From Saturnia japonica (taxonomy: Eukaryota > Arthropoda > Insecta > Lepidoptera > Saturniidae), in assembly GCA_033032175.1 (NCBI GenBank), contig CM065321.1:1386501-1450500 (forward strand): 64,000 nucleotides of DNA, given 5' to 3'. How positions within the stretch are numbered: position 1 is the first letter of the stretch; each line of letters opens with the position of its first letter. Of the stretch, positions 33,501-44,399 are shown piece after piece. The notes under the pieces were generated by a model that worked only from the letters and a program-made list of their open reading frames with translations, searched no databases and was not told the DNA's origin. The position numbers and the translations under genes were made by a program.

Positions 33501-36500
33501 AACCAACAAGAATTTCAATCACTATACAAAACGACTAGTGCCAACTAAACATCTTAAACTGAAATAATAGATTATTAATAAATAAAACTTACATTTAGTC
33601 GTTAAATTGGTAACTTTTACATTTATGCAACTGGCAACATTCACGTACTTCACAGCTGTCACATTTAAAATTAACGGTAAAAACTTCTGTGGCACAATCA
33701 CGTCTATTTTTTTTTTTTAATTTATACCATATCCTCCCGCAGATCTACGAATAACATTAATATATACAAATAACTAACGAAATAATCGACGACTAACGAT
33801 ATAGACAGTTTTTATTAAGCGTAAAAGGGAATTGTAAAGAAATTAGAAAGGTTTCAAACATAGTTGCACTTTTTTATCATTTATCCGTTCTGCCATGTCT
33901 GTGAATTGACATGAATTGTTACAGTGTAAGCAATAGACGTCTATTTAATATGTTATCGGTGACGATATGAACGAAATGCACAGTTGAATACTGAATAGTT
34001 ACGATGTTCGTATATTCTTTGGTCAGTTGTACACATCATGTTCGCGAGATTTCAAATCTCACTACAATAAATAAACTTACTTTTTCTCATTTCATACATA
34101 CATAACTACTAAATTACATCAACAAATTGATCTTAAAATTGAACTAAGTTGAAACTTATGATAAGTTATACCACTGATGAATACACTACAAGGTTTGATA
34201 GAAAACAATGCTTGGCATTTTGTATGATTTTTCTTTTTTGTAAATTGTTGTAATCTGTTAAGTTGCATTACACTATAGTAAACTATATATTATGCACAAA
34301 GCGTGAAGACGTACTTGCATCTAATTTTTAAATATCCATTAACGTTTCTATCTTGTATATACTTGTATCTGAATATAATAATTATCCTTGTATGTACCAA
34401 AATATAACAATTATCCTTGTAATGTACCCAAATATAACAATTATCCTGTATGTAAGTGTAGTTGAATATAACAACTATCCTGTATGTAAGTAAGTATACC
34501 CAAACAAAACAATATGTATTTTATCAAAATAAAAAGATTAATATCTCCGATGTCAGTGTATTCAACAGTGATTCTCCCCCGCAATGATTCAACACAAATT
34601 CCTTATGATTTCATTGGTGTACTGTGTACAGGTGCTGCTGCCACCCAGGTCCTCGGTGAGCGTCTTGCCCTCGCGGAGCACCTTGAAGCATGCCGCCTCG
34701 ATTTGGTTCGCTTGATCGTGCAGGTGCATATATCGGAGCATCATGACTCCGGAGAGCAGCAGAGCGGTCGGGTTCGCTTTGTCCTGCCCGGCGATGGCCG
34801 GCGCGGTGCCGTGCACCTTCAAAGTTAGTTTATGTGTTAGTAGATAATAATAATGAACAGAGAACAAAAACCATGCGCCACAAACGATCAGCGCTTCGTG
34901 CGATCCCTTTTTAACACGATGTCATTTGATTACAGGGTAGAACGGGACAGATGAACGTTAGTCTTGTTTACATTATGTAGTGATTTTGAAGAAAATATTT
35001 TAATGTTGTTAATTATAAACAAAAAAAAACAATTAGGGTACAGTCAAGTATTACGTATGCAAATTTTCAGTGACTTTAAATCCCCTTGAAAATCTTAACA
35101 GAAAGATATATTGTATATATTTTTTTAATTAATATCAAAATTTAAATGTACAAAATAACTTTTCTCGAGTATATGTGGAATAAATAAATAGATTGATTAC
35201 TTTATATTTAATCATTTTTATTACTCCGTTTTTTTAAATCATACGTAAACATTTATGATGTTTCACTGACTCATTTTTTGAGGAGAAGTAATAGAACACT
35301 GAATATCCACACACTCCGTAAGCGAGCTTTAATAATACTTGAATGCCCCTTTATGTTATTCAATAGTTCCGAATAAAATTAATTCAGATAAACGAATGTC
35401 CAAAACCACCTCTGAATGTAATAGAATAGTTCCTCAAACACTAAATTGGAGGCATTGTAGTTTATTAAAATTTATAATATTATTGCAGTAATCCTTGCAT
35501 ACTTAAACATCTTGTCTACCATTCTCTTATAAATAAATTAATCCCATAAAGACAACAGTGCAATGTTTTTAAAAAAAATATATTATGATTTTTTGTCTAT
35601 GTAGGTAATTTCGCCAATGTCGAGTGTCAAATACACATTTTAAAGTTTAGTTCAGTGTACTGTAGAATAATCCAAAGACAAAAGACAAAGTGGACGTTGT
35701 AAAAGGTGTTTTAAATTAACATATTATAAACTCATGTTATTAGTTATTACATTACACTATATTGTGCAAGATTGGGGACAATTTACGTCATAAAGTTTGG
35801 TTCTTGTGCACAGATGTATTAAAACAACAACTATTCATTTTATTTTTGTTTTTAATTATTTAAGAACCACATCCTTTAAGCTTAGCTATTTACAAACATG
35901 GCTCAACGAGATGGTGGCCCACTTGTTAAAACCGTCCAGAGAGTTCTTGTGGCAATTTAAAATTCATGTCTCTATAATCAGAATCCTGTTCACTTGTGCA
36001 TATTAATAACCAAACACAATAAAGTGGAAACTGTCTTGTTACCATAAAGATTTCCAGGAAAATTCTAAGGTGGCCAACGTTTTGCTGGTGATTTGTTTGA
36101 AGATTACAAAAATGTGTTATCCACTTGGAATTGACAAAATTGTGTATACAGATGTGATGCCATTAAATTAGAAAAAATAATATTATAATCCGCTGTTGTA
36201 TGTATTATATGTATATAATTTGACTGATTCAAGTTCTTTGACTTTGTTCAAAAGAGTAATATATATAATGTAAAAAATTCCTTTAAACTTAATCACAGGG
36301 CATTGAAAATGACTAGATGTATTTAAAATGTATTTTGAGTTGCAAATAAAACATCATCTTAGGTAGAAGTGGATTAAATTAAAAACATAATTAAAACGCT
36401 CCCTCTCACAACCCACATGCTGTTAATGTGAATAATTTTATTTAATTAATTAATATATTAAAACCGTGAAATTAAAATGAACACCACACCGGGTTAGTAG

Positions 36501-39500
36501 ACATGCTGAATAATTTTGAAAAACAAAAACTTACATTCTTTGTTTTTTTTTTAAATAATATCCTTTCACTTACAAAAAATAAATAACAAATAGAGCCGGA
36601 GTATTACTAACTTATGTACAATTAATACAGTCTTGATATTTTACACATAATAAAATATTACGTATATGGTATTATTTATGAGTGAGACAAATTTGTTAAA
36701 ACTGTAATACAAAATTGTTTTTTTGACGGTTATGATCAGAAATTTGTTTTTTTTTTTTAAGGACCAGCCTAATCTATTAAAAAATAATAACATTAGTTAT
36801 TATAAATTAAATGAAATTTGAAATAATTACTGTAGCATAGGCATGACGTAACACGTGACGGCGATTTATTAAGACTCACTAACCGCTAGCTAACGGAGTT
36901 TTAAAAGTAAAAGACATGTGCCCACAGCGGACAACCCCCGCCCGCTCCTCTAATACCCCCTCGCTGTCTCCGAAGGAATCGGAAGGAAATGCACCAACCA
37001 ACGAAAACCAAAAAACCAACCAAAATGTGCGCGCTTATTTGGACAATCGGTTTAGTGATAGATGGATAGGGCGGGGCAGACCTGTGCCTTGTCCACCGAG
37101 AAGCCCAGACCTGAACTCCATTAGACTTTTTTTGTGGTCTGAAGTGAAAAGACTTGTTTATACAGAAGAAGCCCGTACTGTGGACAGTTAAAAAAAAAAA
37201 CGGGTTTTTAATAAAGTGAAACAGGACACAAATACTTGAATTGAAATGAACGGACAACATTTTGAACAATTGCTTCAGTACAGGTAGTGTAAATAATATA
37301 ACTGTGTAAATAATGTATGTAATGGACATTTAATTATTGTAAATAAGATGATTCCAATTTTTTAAATACACCTGAAGTACGCGCTGTTTTAGCCTGACCT
37401 AGGATATTAATGTAAGATTACTTATTAATTTTTATTATTTAGATAAAGTAGTAGTATATTTGACGGTCCTAAGCCGGTAAGAAATATGAGGGGGAAATTG
37501 GAATCAAAGTTGAATTGTTGCAATTGGGAATAATAACAGAAATCTAGGTACCATAGTACAGAATAAGTACATTGTAGTACAACTTAAGGTGAACGAACTT
37601 AAACTCGCGGTGCGGGGTGCGGGGTGAGGGGCACGAGCCTACCTTACACACCTAGCGGCTAGTCGCGAATATACCTACGCTTTTGAAAGGTTGCATGCAG
37701 TAAACGTAATAAATTCAATACATTACCAACAACCGTATTTTATTATTTCAAAGTTTACATTTTTTTATTTTTGTTTATTTATTCATTGCTATGTAACAAT
37801 AATACGCCCTTGACTGGGTAAGTATACTTCAAAACAAAAAGCGATATAAGTGCACCGTGTATATCAACATCGATGTTTTTATGCAACCCAAGTAGTCGGT
37901 GAACATTTATTTTTTAGATGCTATCTCTAAAACAACAACCATTTTTTTTTGTAGAATGACTTTTATTTCTTTTTATATTACTTTATATACGGAATCCTCG
38001 AACTCCATTTACAACAGACAAATGTGGAAATATCAATCCGAGAGTTGACAAATTGGACAAGTTGGAAAATTGTTTTACACACATTATATGTTGAAAATAA
38101 TACCCATGAATAATTTTATATTAATTAATGAACCATAAGAAGTGATTTAAAAATATATTTTTTATTTAAACAAAAAATATGCAACAAGAAAGCGGCATTA
38201 TGGTCCCGTGACGTCATCATTCATTTTATATGATAACAGTGACAGCTTACGCAAGAGTCTAAACATCAGAAAACATCGAAGAGTATCGATCATACGTAGC
38301 CTCAACTGCCGAAAAAAATCCAAGCCCGATGAAATTGTAAAAGCCTCCTAATGACTCCAGGGCCTTTAAGGGTAGTTGTTAGCCTGAACTATGTGTAGTC
38401 AGTTCGAAAAAAAATAGTGCTAAAAAGTGAAGCCCCATAAGCTTACCACGATGAAAACCAAACTGGATATACAATGACAGTTCCTGAGACACGACCCAAT
38501 GAAGTGGGACAGTTTGACGGGTTTCGGGGAAAATATCTTAGTATTCATTTTTTACATGTCATATTAAGTGGTAACTGCCAGCTAGCGAACAACCTCAAAA
38601 GGACCACAGTACTAAAGCCTGTCATATTGGGGTTTTACTGTTGAAGCCTGAGCTGGTAACGCTCATATGCCAATGCATGTCTCCAACTACACCCTTGGGA
38701 GTCAAACATAGCAGCGCAGAAAAAAAAAACTACTAGATATTAGATTATTTTTATCCAAGATTCGACAAATACTTACAGATTCGAATAGGGCGCCGTTCTT
38801 GCCAATATTGCCGGAGGGCGTCAGCCCCAAGCCTCCAACGAGACCGGAACACATGTCTGACATGATGTCACCATACAAGTTGGGCATCACCTGAAACATT
38901 TTTTAAAAATAAACAACAACGAAAACTACTTTCATTTATATTAATCATAAAATGTTAGTCCAGAGGTCATAGACAATATATTTTTAGAAATATTTTTAAT
39001 GTCTCTTGCACGACAAGCTCTTTTGACAGCATACCAACTGATACCAGTTATCAAAAACAACCGTGGCCACTAACATAATTTTTTGAAATATGGTCGATTT
39101 GTCGTCGTGTTGAACTGATTCTTCAATCCTGGCTTGTAGAACCAATATAATAGGAAAGACGCTAAGATATTATTTTCAATTTGGATCTATTAATCACAAA
39201 AATCGCCGAAATAAATGTAACCACTAAATCTAAACTAACTTTGTGCAAGGTTAAAAAAAATAGCCCATTTTCCAATAAGCAATGCAGTTAACATTAGCTG
39301 TCTAAATTCTTATAGACAAGTTGGAACTTGGAAAGAGAAGTAATGTTAAAAATAACATAGTTGATTGGTAGATTTCAACTTCCAAAGTTATTTAAGTGAC
39401 ATTCTGGTAATTGATTTTTTTAAGTGTTCTGATTATGGCAAAAATTCTGTTCAAAACTCACCAAAACATCGAATTTGGACGGATCCTGCACCATGTTCAA

Positions 39501-40270
39501 GCAAACGGTATCCAAATACCGCTCCTCGAATTTAATGTCTGAGTATTTGGTCGCGAGATCGCGGCAACACCGCAAGAAGAGACCATCTGACATACGCCTG
39601 CAATACATTTATCTGATATTTAGTAACGCACCAGCTGCTGATGGTAACTCGCAAAGTATTGAAAAGTGTCTGGATCATTAAAACAACTACTGATGCAAAT
39701 ATCGGCGAATGCGTACAAATAGGAGTTTTCACTTGAAGGTTGTAATTAACCAGCAAAGCGCTAGAAAACGCTCTATCACCATGATATGATTTCGTAACAA
39801 TGTCTTACTGCCTCAAACTAGGGCTTAAGGACTCCAAGTAGTTTTAATAAGAGGCAACATTCGAAAATGCAACCGCTTACTATACATTGCTTCAAAATTC
39901 TCCAATGATTTGAGCAGTTTCCTTCAGTAATATTCCCAAAGTTTCCCGGACTTTTGATCTCTATATTTGCACTGGCGTAAAATTTTCAACTTATTTATAT
40001 GATTTCATAAGATACTTTAAGCTGAAAATTGTAATATAAAACTTCAGCACTCACATGATATTAGCTTTGTGGACCGCGGTGACCTTCTTCCTCTTGTTGT
40101 CCCTCGCGAACTGGAACGCGAACTCGGCGACTCGCTTGCTGGCTTCCTCGGTGATCAGCTTGATGGACTGCACGACTCCGTCGACGATCTCATGCTCGAT
40201 GCCCGAGTACTCACCTTCGGTGTTCTCGCGGATCGTGACTACGTCTACATTGTCGTATAGAGTTTTGATG
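30331..40270 (-). CDS. IDH3A: NAD-dependent isocitrate dehydrogenase subunit alpha, mitochondrial (5' partial)
   Basis: Common exons are 40055-40270, 39462-39597 and 38777-38890; the transcript then ends in one of two terminal exons (34589-34816 or 30331-30558). Phases agree, giving 230 complete residues per isoform in the window. The protein is the catalytic subunit of the heteromeric IDH3 complex of the mitochondrial TCA cycle (isocitrate + NAD to 2-oxoglutarate). Diagnostic stretches are [58 protein letters not shown] and [20 protein letters not shown]. The last contains the conserved metal-ligand Asp pair (GDIMSDM). These match alpha, not beta or gamma, subunits. About 130 N-terminal residues, including the targeting peptide, are missing. 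They were searched for by eye to 64000 without success, so the gene probably extends beyond the right edge. Confidence 0.93.
30750..30955. repeat. Decayed TAATCG-rich repeat related to 32616-32934
   Basis: Shared blocks are 'taatggctataatcgaatga' (broken by small gaps) and 'ataatcgcccaactcta' at the end. The left end 'atggtgggaatattatgaat' corresponds to 'gaggtgggcgattatgaat' of the second copy. Confidence 0.55.
31490..31840 (+). repeat. Dispersed repeat (family D), copy 2, with internal duplication
   Basis: It matches 10320-10620. The block 'cacgaaacaaaa' to 'gtgactgatt'-type (about 31665-31735) recurs at about 31775-31840, so this copy carries an internal direct duplication. It is non-coding and lies in the IDH3A intron between the two terminal exons. 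Confidence 0.65.
32616..32934. mobile_element. Non-autonomous hAT-like MITE rich in 'TAATCG'
   Basis: The inverted ends are TAGAGGTGGGCGATTATG and, reversed, TAGTGGTAGGCGATTATT. The 8-base flanks are ataaatat and ataattat (6 of 8 match). There is no frame. End sequence and flank length suggest hAT; the interior is mostly 'actaat/attagt' words. Confidence 0.5.
33000..34370. other. IDH3A intron between terminal exons, nothing recognised
   Basis: AT-rich intronic sequence with a poly(T) run near 33710. No coding, repeat family or RNA gene was recognised. Confidence 0.55.
34372..34500 (+). repeat. Short minisatellite, about 4 units of 30-34 bases
   Basis: Units containing 'aatataacaattatcc' and 'ttgtatgtaccaa' recur at 34372, 34401, 34431 and 34465. 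It lies 90 bases downstream (minus strand) of the stop of IDH3A exon A and so may be part of its 3' UTR. Confidence 0.7.
34589..34816 (-). CDS. IDH3A: IDH3A alternative terminal exon A (proximal), Asp-to-Ala in NAD loop
   Basis: It opens in phase 0 after AG (ctttgaag|GTGCAC) and encodes 75 residues plus stop, beginning [20 protein letters not shown]. The canonical IDH3A loop is [11 protein letters not shown]; here the Asp is Ala (codon 34796-34798) and the Lys is Gln. About 45 of 75 residues are identical to exon B, with no gap. The frame is intact and the codons are GC-rich like the upstream exons. The preceding exon ends at a codon boundary, so either terminal exon fits. It joins either as an alternative last exon or by skipping to exon B. 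The acceptor has a weak pyrimidine tract. Confidence 0.85.
   Translation of the reverse strand: MHGTAPAIAGQDKANPTALLLSGVMMLRYMHLHDQANQIEAACFKVLREGKTLTEDLGGSSTCTQYTNEIIRNLC
35760..36080 (+). repeat. Decayed copy of repeat family A
   Basis: The blocks 'acgtcataaagtttggttct', 'gagatggtggcccacttgtt' and 'ttcttgtggcaatttaaaat' resemble those at 10800-10880 and 46480-46530. It lies in the IDH3A intron. Confidence 0.5.
36916..37191 (+). pseudogene. Tc1/mariner-like transposase C-terminal fragment
   Basis: From about 37024 the frame reads [17 protein letters not shown], then [16 protein letters not shown] and [10 protein letters not shown]. This resembles the end of the catalytic domain of an insect Tc1/mariner-like transposase, where (W)[15 protein letters not shown] is expected. 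The last catalytic acidic residue is lost (NSIRLF). The N-terminal two-thirds is missing. The fragment ends at TAA-free poly(A) near 37190. Confidence 0.65.
38030..38240 (-). repeat. TGACGTCA repeat, reversed copy
   Basis: The reverse complement matches the distal half of 48812-49216: 'cccgtgacgtcatcattcat', 'attttttatttaaacaaaaa' and 'ttacacacattatatgttga'. It lies in the IDH3A intron. Confidence 0.65.
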
Positions 40271-40564
40271 CTGTTGACAAATGGAAAGTAACACTTTATT
40301 TATACCCTGGCTTCGTCCGTGTTAACACTGTATAACCGGATTTTGGAATAGCGCATGCGACCGCACGTTGTATAGACGGGTGTTGTGATAGTTGGGCAAT
40401 TGGAAGTGTGTTTTTTTGCCTGCCTATAGGCTTTTAGCCCTGTGACCATCTTCCATCACATGAGATTATGGCTAAACGCTTTAACCTATAATGTATAACC
40501 TGTAAAATGACAATATATGCTCATATACTTATCTCTCTATAAACCATGCTATGGTTTCATTACG

Positions 40565-40665
40565 ATGTTTTTTTCTTTACCGGGCGCTCAGGCTCATGGC
40601 AAGGATTCGAACTCACGTCGACTGATGCGATGTCCGTATATGCTACTACTGAACTATCATAGCTT
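40565..40665 (-). repeat. tRNA-derived SINE fragment, reversed
   Basis: The reverse complement reads 'gttcagtagtagcatatacg' then 'gtgagttcgaatccttgcc', with A- and B-box-like spacing, followed by 'ggtaaagaaaaaaacatcgt', the SINE body start. No cloverleaf is intact. Confidence 0.55.
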
Positions 40666-40959
40666 ATGAACAAGGGCGCACAAGAAAAGAAACCCCAAGC
40701 AAGCTAATGTTGGCTAATTTAACTCGTACGCAATAGAAATACTACGGATGGAAAAATATAAGTGTAGCTATTATAAACGAATAGGTAACTTAAGAATATT
40801 ATCAATGCAGTATCATATACATATTCTTAGAGAAGGCAATACTGCAGCAAGATATGAATAATATTAATTTTCTTGCCTGTCTGCCTCCTTAAAAAAATCC
40901 TGGCATCATCCTTATGTATACAGAGTAATATAACAAGATAAATTATTGAAAAGTTAACA

Positions 40960-41175
40960 AAAAACACGACTGCAACACAAAAAAAAATTGCAAAAATACT
41001 TTTCTATTTTTGCTTTTTATTTGATTGCCAGACGTCGTACTTAAATATTATATAGCCCATGTTACTACCACAAATAAGTCGAATCTAACGACACCTCGTA
41101 TGCTAAAATCCATCAAGTCAAAGTAAAAGACCTACATAAATACATAAACTCAAAAAACAAAACTCTCGTTTTTCG
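40960..41175 (+). repeat. Retroelement 3' end (family C), copy 2
   Basis: The blocks 'cgtacttaaatattatatag', 'aatctaacgacacctcgtat' and 'ctcgtttttcgcagtt' recur in the order seen at 5230-5535. Confidence 0.65.
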
Positions 41176-41716
41176 CAGTTAAAAATATTATATTATATTA
41201 CTATGTGTATATACACTTTACATTTAATATTAAATCGTTATCAAGTGATTATTGGTAATTTTACATTTCGATAAGCGTGTACGCGACTGATACCGTGACA
41301 CAACTAATCAGAACCGGCTGGGTGATACTGATAAAATATCACGGTACAATGTCAATGGCCGAAAATACCTATCTGATAGCACCGTATCGCGAACGTGACG
41401 TTACGGCGACCTTGAACATTGTGTTTCGCTGGACAATCCCAAATGTACTATCAATTAAACAATATTACTCGGTTGTTTGTGGGTGTGACCATATACGAGC
41501 TTCCTGTTAGTTTTAATTCTTAGCATCTGACCAGGGTCTCGGTTAGTGTTAGGGATACAACGATACATAATTTTGCCGATTCGATACCGATTATTATAGA
41601 AAATAATCGGCGATACCGATATCGAAGGTTTAATAATAAATAAAATAAATTAAGTATGTAAGCCCCTACACATTTTTACCTGCCTGACGGAGGGTAAAGT
41701 TTTTGGGGCGATTGTA

Positions 41717-43018
41717 CAAGGTGTCCAGAAAGGGTATCGGGTATTTGTTTTCGCGCCATATTCGAAACGGGGCGTCTAAAGGGTGCGGGGAGGGGTTCGT
41801 GGCGTCCGCCATTTTTGTGGAGTTTTAGTCACGATGGAACAGTACTCAGGGACGCATCGCGCATTTTGCGTACGAGCGTATTATCGTAATGGTGATTCAA
41901 TAGTGACTGCTCAACGTCTCTATCGTGCGGAATATCGTACACGCCACGCGCCAAGTGACGATAGCATTACGAAATGGATCAGGATGTTCGAGAATACAGG
42001 TGCGACAGTTAAAATTCAAAACTCTGGTCGTCCTCGTTCAGTTCGCGATGAAGAAACAATTGAAGAAGTTGAGGCGTCGGTTCGTCAAAATCCGTCTTTA
42101 TCCATCCGAAAGAGAAGCCAAGCGTTGAACATCAAAAAATCGTCTTTACATTCGATTTTAAATAAACACTTACATCTAAAAGCCTATAAAATTCAATTGG
42201 TTCAAGAATTGAAGGATACGGACTATGCTAATCGACTGAATTTTGCGAACGAAATGCTGCAGCGATTTAACAACTTCAACAACATACTGTTCAGTGACGA
42301 AGCAAATTTTCACCTGAATGGTCATGTTAATAAGCAGAATTGTCGGTACTGGGCAGTGGAGAATCTGAGACGAAAGCATGAACGACCCCTGCATAGCCCA
42401 AAGGTCGTTGTTTGGGCCGCTATGTCTGCTAAACGCATAATTGGTCCTTATTTTCATGAAGATCAACGAGGCCGAGCAATTAATGTGAATAGTGACCGTT
42501 ATTGCGATATGTTGCGAAGTTTTTTGGTCTCAGAGTTGCAGGAGTTTGCAGGTTTCAACTCAAGAACGTGGTTCCAGCAAGATGGGGCCACTTGCCATAC
42601 CTCAAATGACTCAATGGAAGTTGTTAACGAATTATTCCCTAATAAAGTCATTTCGCGAAGGGGTAACATCAACTGGCCTCCCAGAAGCCCCGACCTTAGC
42701 CCGCTTGACTATTTTGCATGGGGATACCTTAAAAGTAAGGTTTATCAAAACAATCCGACGAATCTAACCCAGTTAAAGCAAAACATCAGGTCAGAAATGG
42801 CAGCAATATCGATAGCTATGTGTCAACGTGTTATCGCCAATCTTCGTTTCCGTTTAGAAGATTGCCAGCAACGTAACGGTCATCATTTGGAGAACATCAT
42901 CTTTTCAATAATTCTCCAATTCATATGCTAATAATAAACAATAAACTTTTTTATTGCATACAAATAATTTTTGTTTCATTGAACTTACAAATACCCGATA
43001 CCCTTTCTGGACACCTTG
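41717..43018 (+). mobile_element. Tc1/mariner-superfamily element (DD41D type), copy 2
   Basis: It has perfect 32-bp inverted ends beginning CAAGGTGTCC, TA duplications at 41715-41716 and 43019-43020, and a length of 1302 bases. Relative to copy 1 it has one extra T before the ORF and a 2-base deletion near the ORF end. Confidence 0.92.
41834..42931 (+). CDS. Tc1/mariner transposase, copy 2, altered C-terminus
   Basis: It is the same enzyme as at 26982-28061, read from the equivalent ATG. An in-frame upstream extension to 41783 exists only because of an extra T and is not homologous in copy 1. The catalytic residues (SDEANFH, FQQDGAT, SPLDYF) are retained. A 2-base deletion just before the original stop replaces the last residues by IILQFIC. 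The domain architecture is otherwise complete and the enzyme may be active. Confidence 0.88.
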   Translation: MEQYSGTHRAFCVRAYYRNGDSIVTAQRLYRAEYRTRHAPSDDSITKWIRMFENTGATVKIQNSGRPRSVRDEETIEEVEASVRQNPSLSIRKRSQALNIKKSSLHSILNKHLHLKAYKIQLVQELKDTDYANRLNFANEMLQRFNNFNNILFSDEANFHLNGHVNKQNCRYWAVENLRRKHERPLHSPKVVVWAAMSAKRIIGPYFHEDQRGRAINVNSDRYCDMLRSFLVSELQEFAGFNSRTWFQQDGATCHTSNDSMEVVNELFPNKVISRRGNINWPPRSPDLSPLDYFAWGYLKSKVYQNNPTNLTQLKQNIRSEMAAISIAMCQRVIANLRFRLEDCQQRNGHHLENIIFSIILQFIC

Positions 43019-43534
43019 TATATGTCTCTATTAAGAACAAAATTGGCCATAATCTTTATTATTTATACGTAGATATGTGATATACAATTTCTAAATTATT
43101 GTAAACAGACGCGATTACTGATTGATCTATCAACACAGAGCTCAAACCACTGAAATTTGGCACACTGTAGATAAGTAATAGGCATCCGCGGATTTTTGGA
43201 AATTCAACCCCTGACGGGAATGTAACGGCGGTACCTATCCATAATTTTTACACGGGTGGAACCGTGCGGCGCAGCTAGTCGGTTGATAAATAATCAGCAA
43301 TTCCGATGTATCAGCCTACCGAATGATTATACCGTCTCGGTACCGTTACATCCCTAGTTAGTGTATTATCTTGAGGATTTTTCTTCTTTTTTTTTTATCC
43401 TGCGTCGGACAAATGATCGCCTATCCTCAATGAAATACAGTTTTTTTAAACATTTATTTTTTATATTACCACCACATTCAAAATTAAATTAAAGTTAATA
43501 TAGCATAAGTTGGGTTAGATTTAAACTTTATTCC

Positions 43535-43830
43535 TCAGGAGGCCGCAGAAAGGGTTTGCAAGGGGGATCCCCTGAGCGGCCTTCTCCGCTAAAGACGAAT
43601 GGGTGGCCGGAGGAGGCGTTTCATACGCCCGTCCGCCACCCTAGCCGAACCAGGGGAGACGGGTTGAATGCTACCGCAGGTCCCGCGTTGCTCCATCGAG
43701 GCGGGCGGCGCGGCGGATGGTACACCGTGGAGTGTTAGTGAGTAGGAGTCTCACATAACCACTCGTCCCCCCAGGCGGGTTAATAATACTCATGACGGGT
43801 TTCGCAAAGTAAAAAATAAATAAAAAATAT
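43535..43830 (+). repeat. GC-rich retroelement 3' UTR-like block
   Basis: The local GC-rich sequence ('ggaggccgcagaaagggttt', 'cggccttctccgctaaagac', 'cgaggcgggcggcgcggcgg') ends in an A-rich tail 'aaaaaataaataaaaaatat'. This is the look of a LINE 3' UTR inserted in AT-rich DNA. No reverse transcriptase is left and the short frame across it is not recognised. Confidence 0.45.
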
Positions 43831-44399
43831 ACTTCAAGGACACAATGCAGGTGGTCCTGTACCTTATGATAGCAGTAACAAGAGCTTTTCGTGGACTACC
43901 CCCCCCCCCCCTTACGGAGACGTTAGTTATTACTATTATGGTTCTGTCTCTTAAATCATTGACTCTATGTACCTAATAAAAGTTTGTAATAATTAATAAT
44001 TGAACCGATAAAATAAATCTTCCGTGTTATACATACACACACATTATAATCATAGTGCTTATATAAAACATACATATAAAATCTACATATAAAATCTACA
44101 TATAAATACTTTGTCGGGTCTGTAGGTTATCGCTAGAAAATACGTGTGTAATAATAATAAAAACACGATAATACTAATTATACGATAAATTACGTAGCAG
44201 TAGCACAAACAACGTACTACGCCACGGCGTTACGCGGGATTGCCAGGTAAAAATTTCAATATCCTAAATTATTATTATTTAATGTAAACACATTTCCAAA
44301 ATGTTACCTAATGTTAGGACGAGGTGGCAAAACTTAGTGGGGGGCTGGCTCTCAAGTTCACACTGCCGGAAACATATTGTACAGGTGCTTGGAGAGAGA

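Larger units (their letters stand above)
41550..43356. mobile_element. Non-autonomous hAT element interrupted by a mariner
   Basis: The ends are TAGGGATACAACGATAC on the left and, reversed, TAGGGATGTAACGGTACC on the right. They are flanked by a perfect 8-bp direct repeat GTTAGTGT (41542-41549 and 43357-43364), the hAT hallmark. Without the inner mariner it is about 500 bases. Its right half also holds a 'ctagctgcgccgcacggttc'-type retroposon (reversed, about 43110-43290). There is no transposase of its own. Confidence 0.8.

Noticed and set aside
36901..37329. 142-codon minus-strand frame
   Set aside because: Shadow of the transposase fragment on the plus strand, with low-complexity hydrophobic content and no recognisable family.
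40350..40376. Minus-strand reading LYNVRS resembling the LYANVRP part of IDH3A, as a possible upstream exon
   Set aside because: No flanking splice sites, no further similarity on either side, and the sequence adjoins retroposon debris. Chance match.
41783..41833. Upstream ATG extension of the copy 2 transposase
   Set aside because: It is in frame only because of an extra T absent in copy 1; the extension has no counterpart there.
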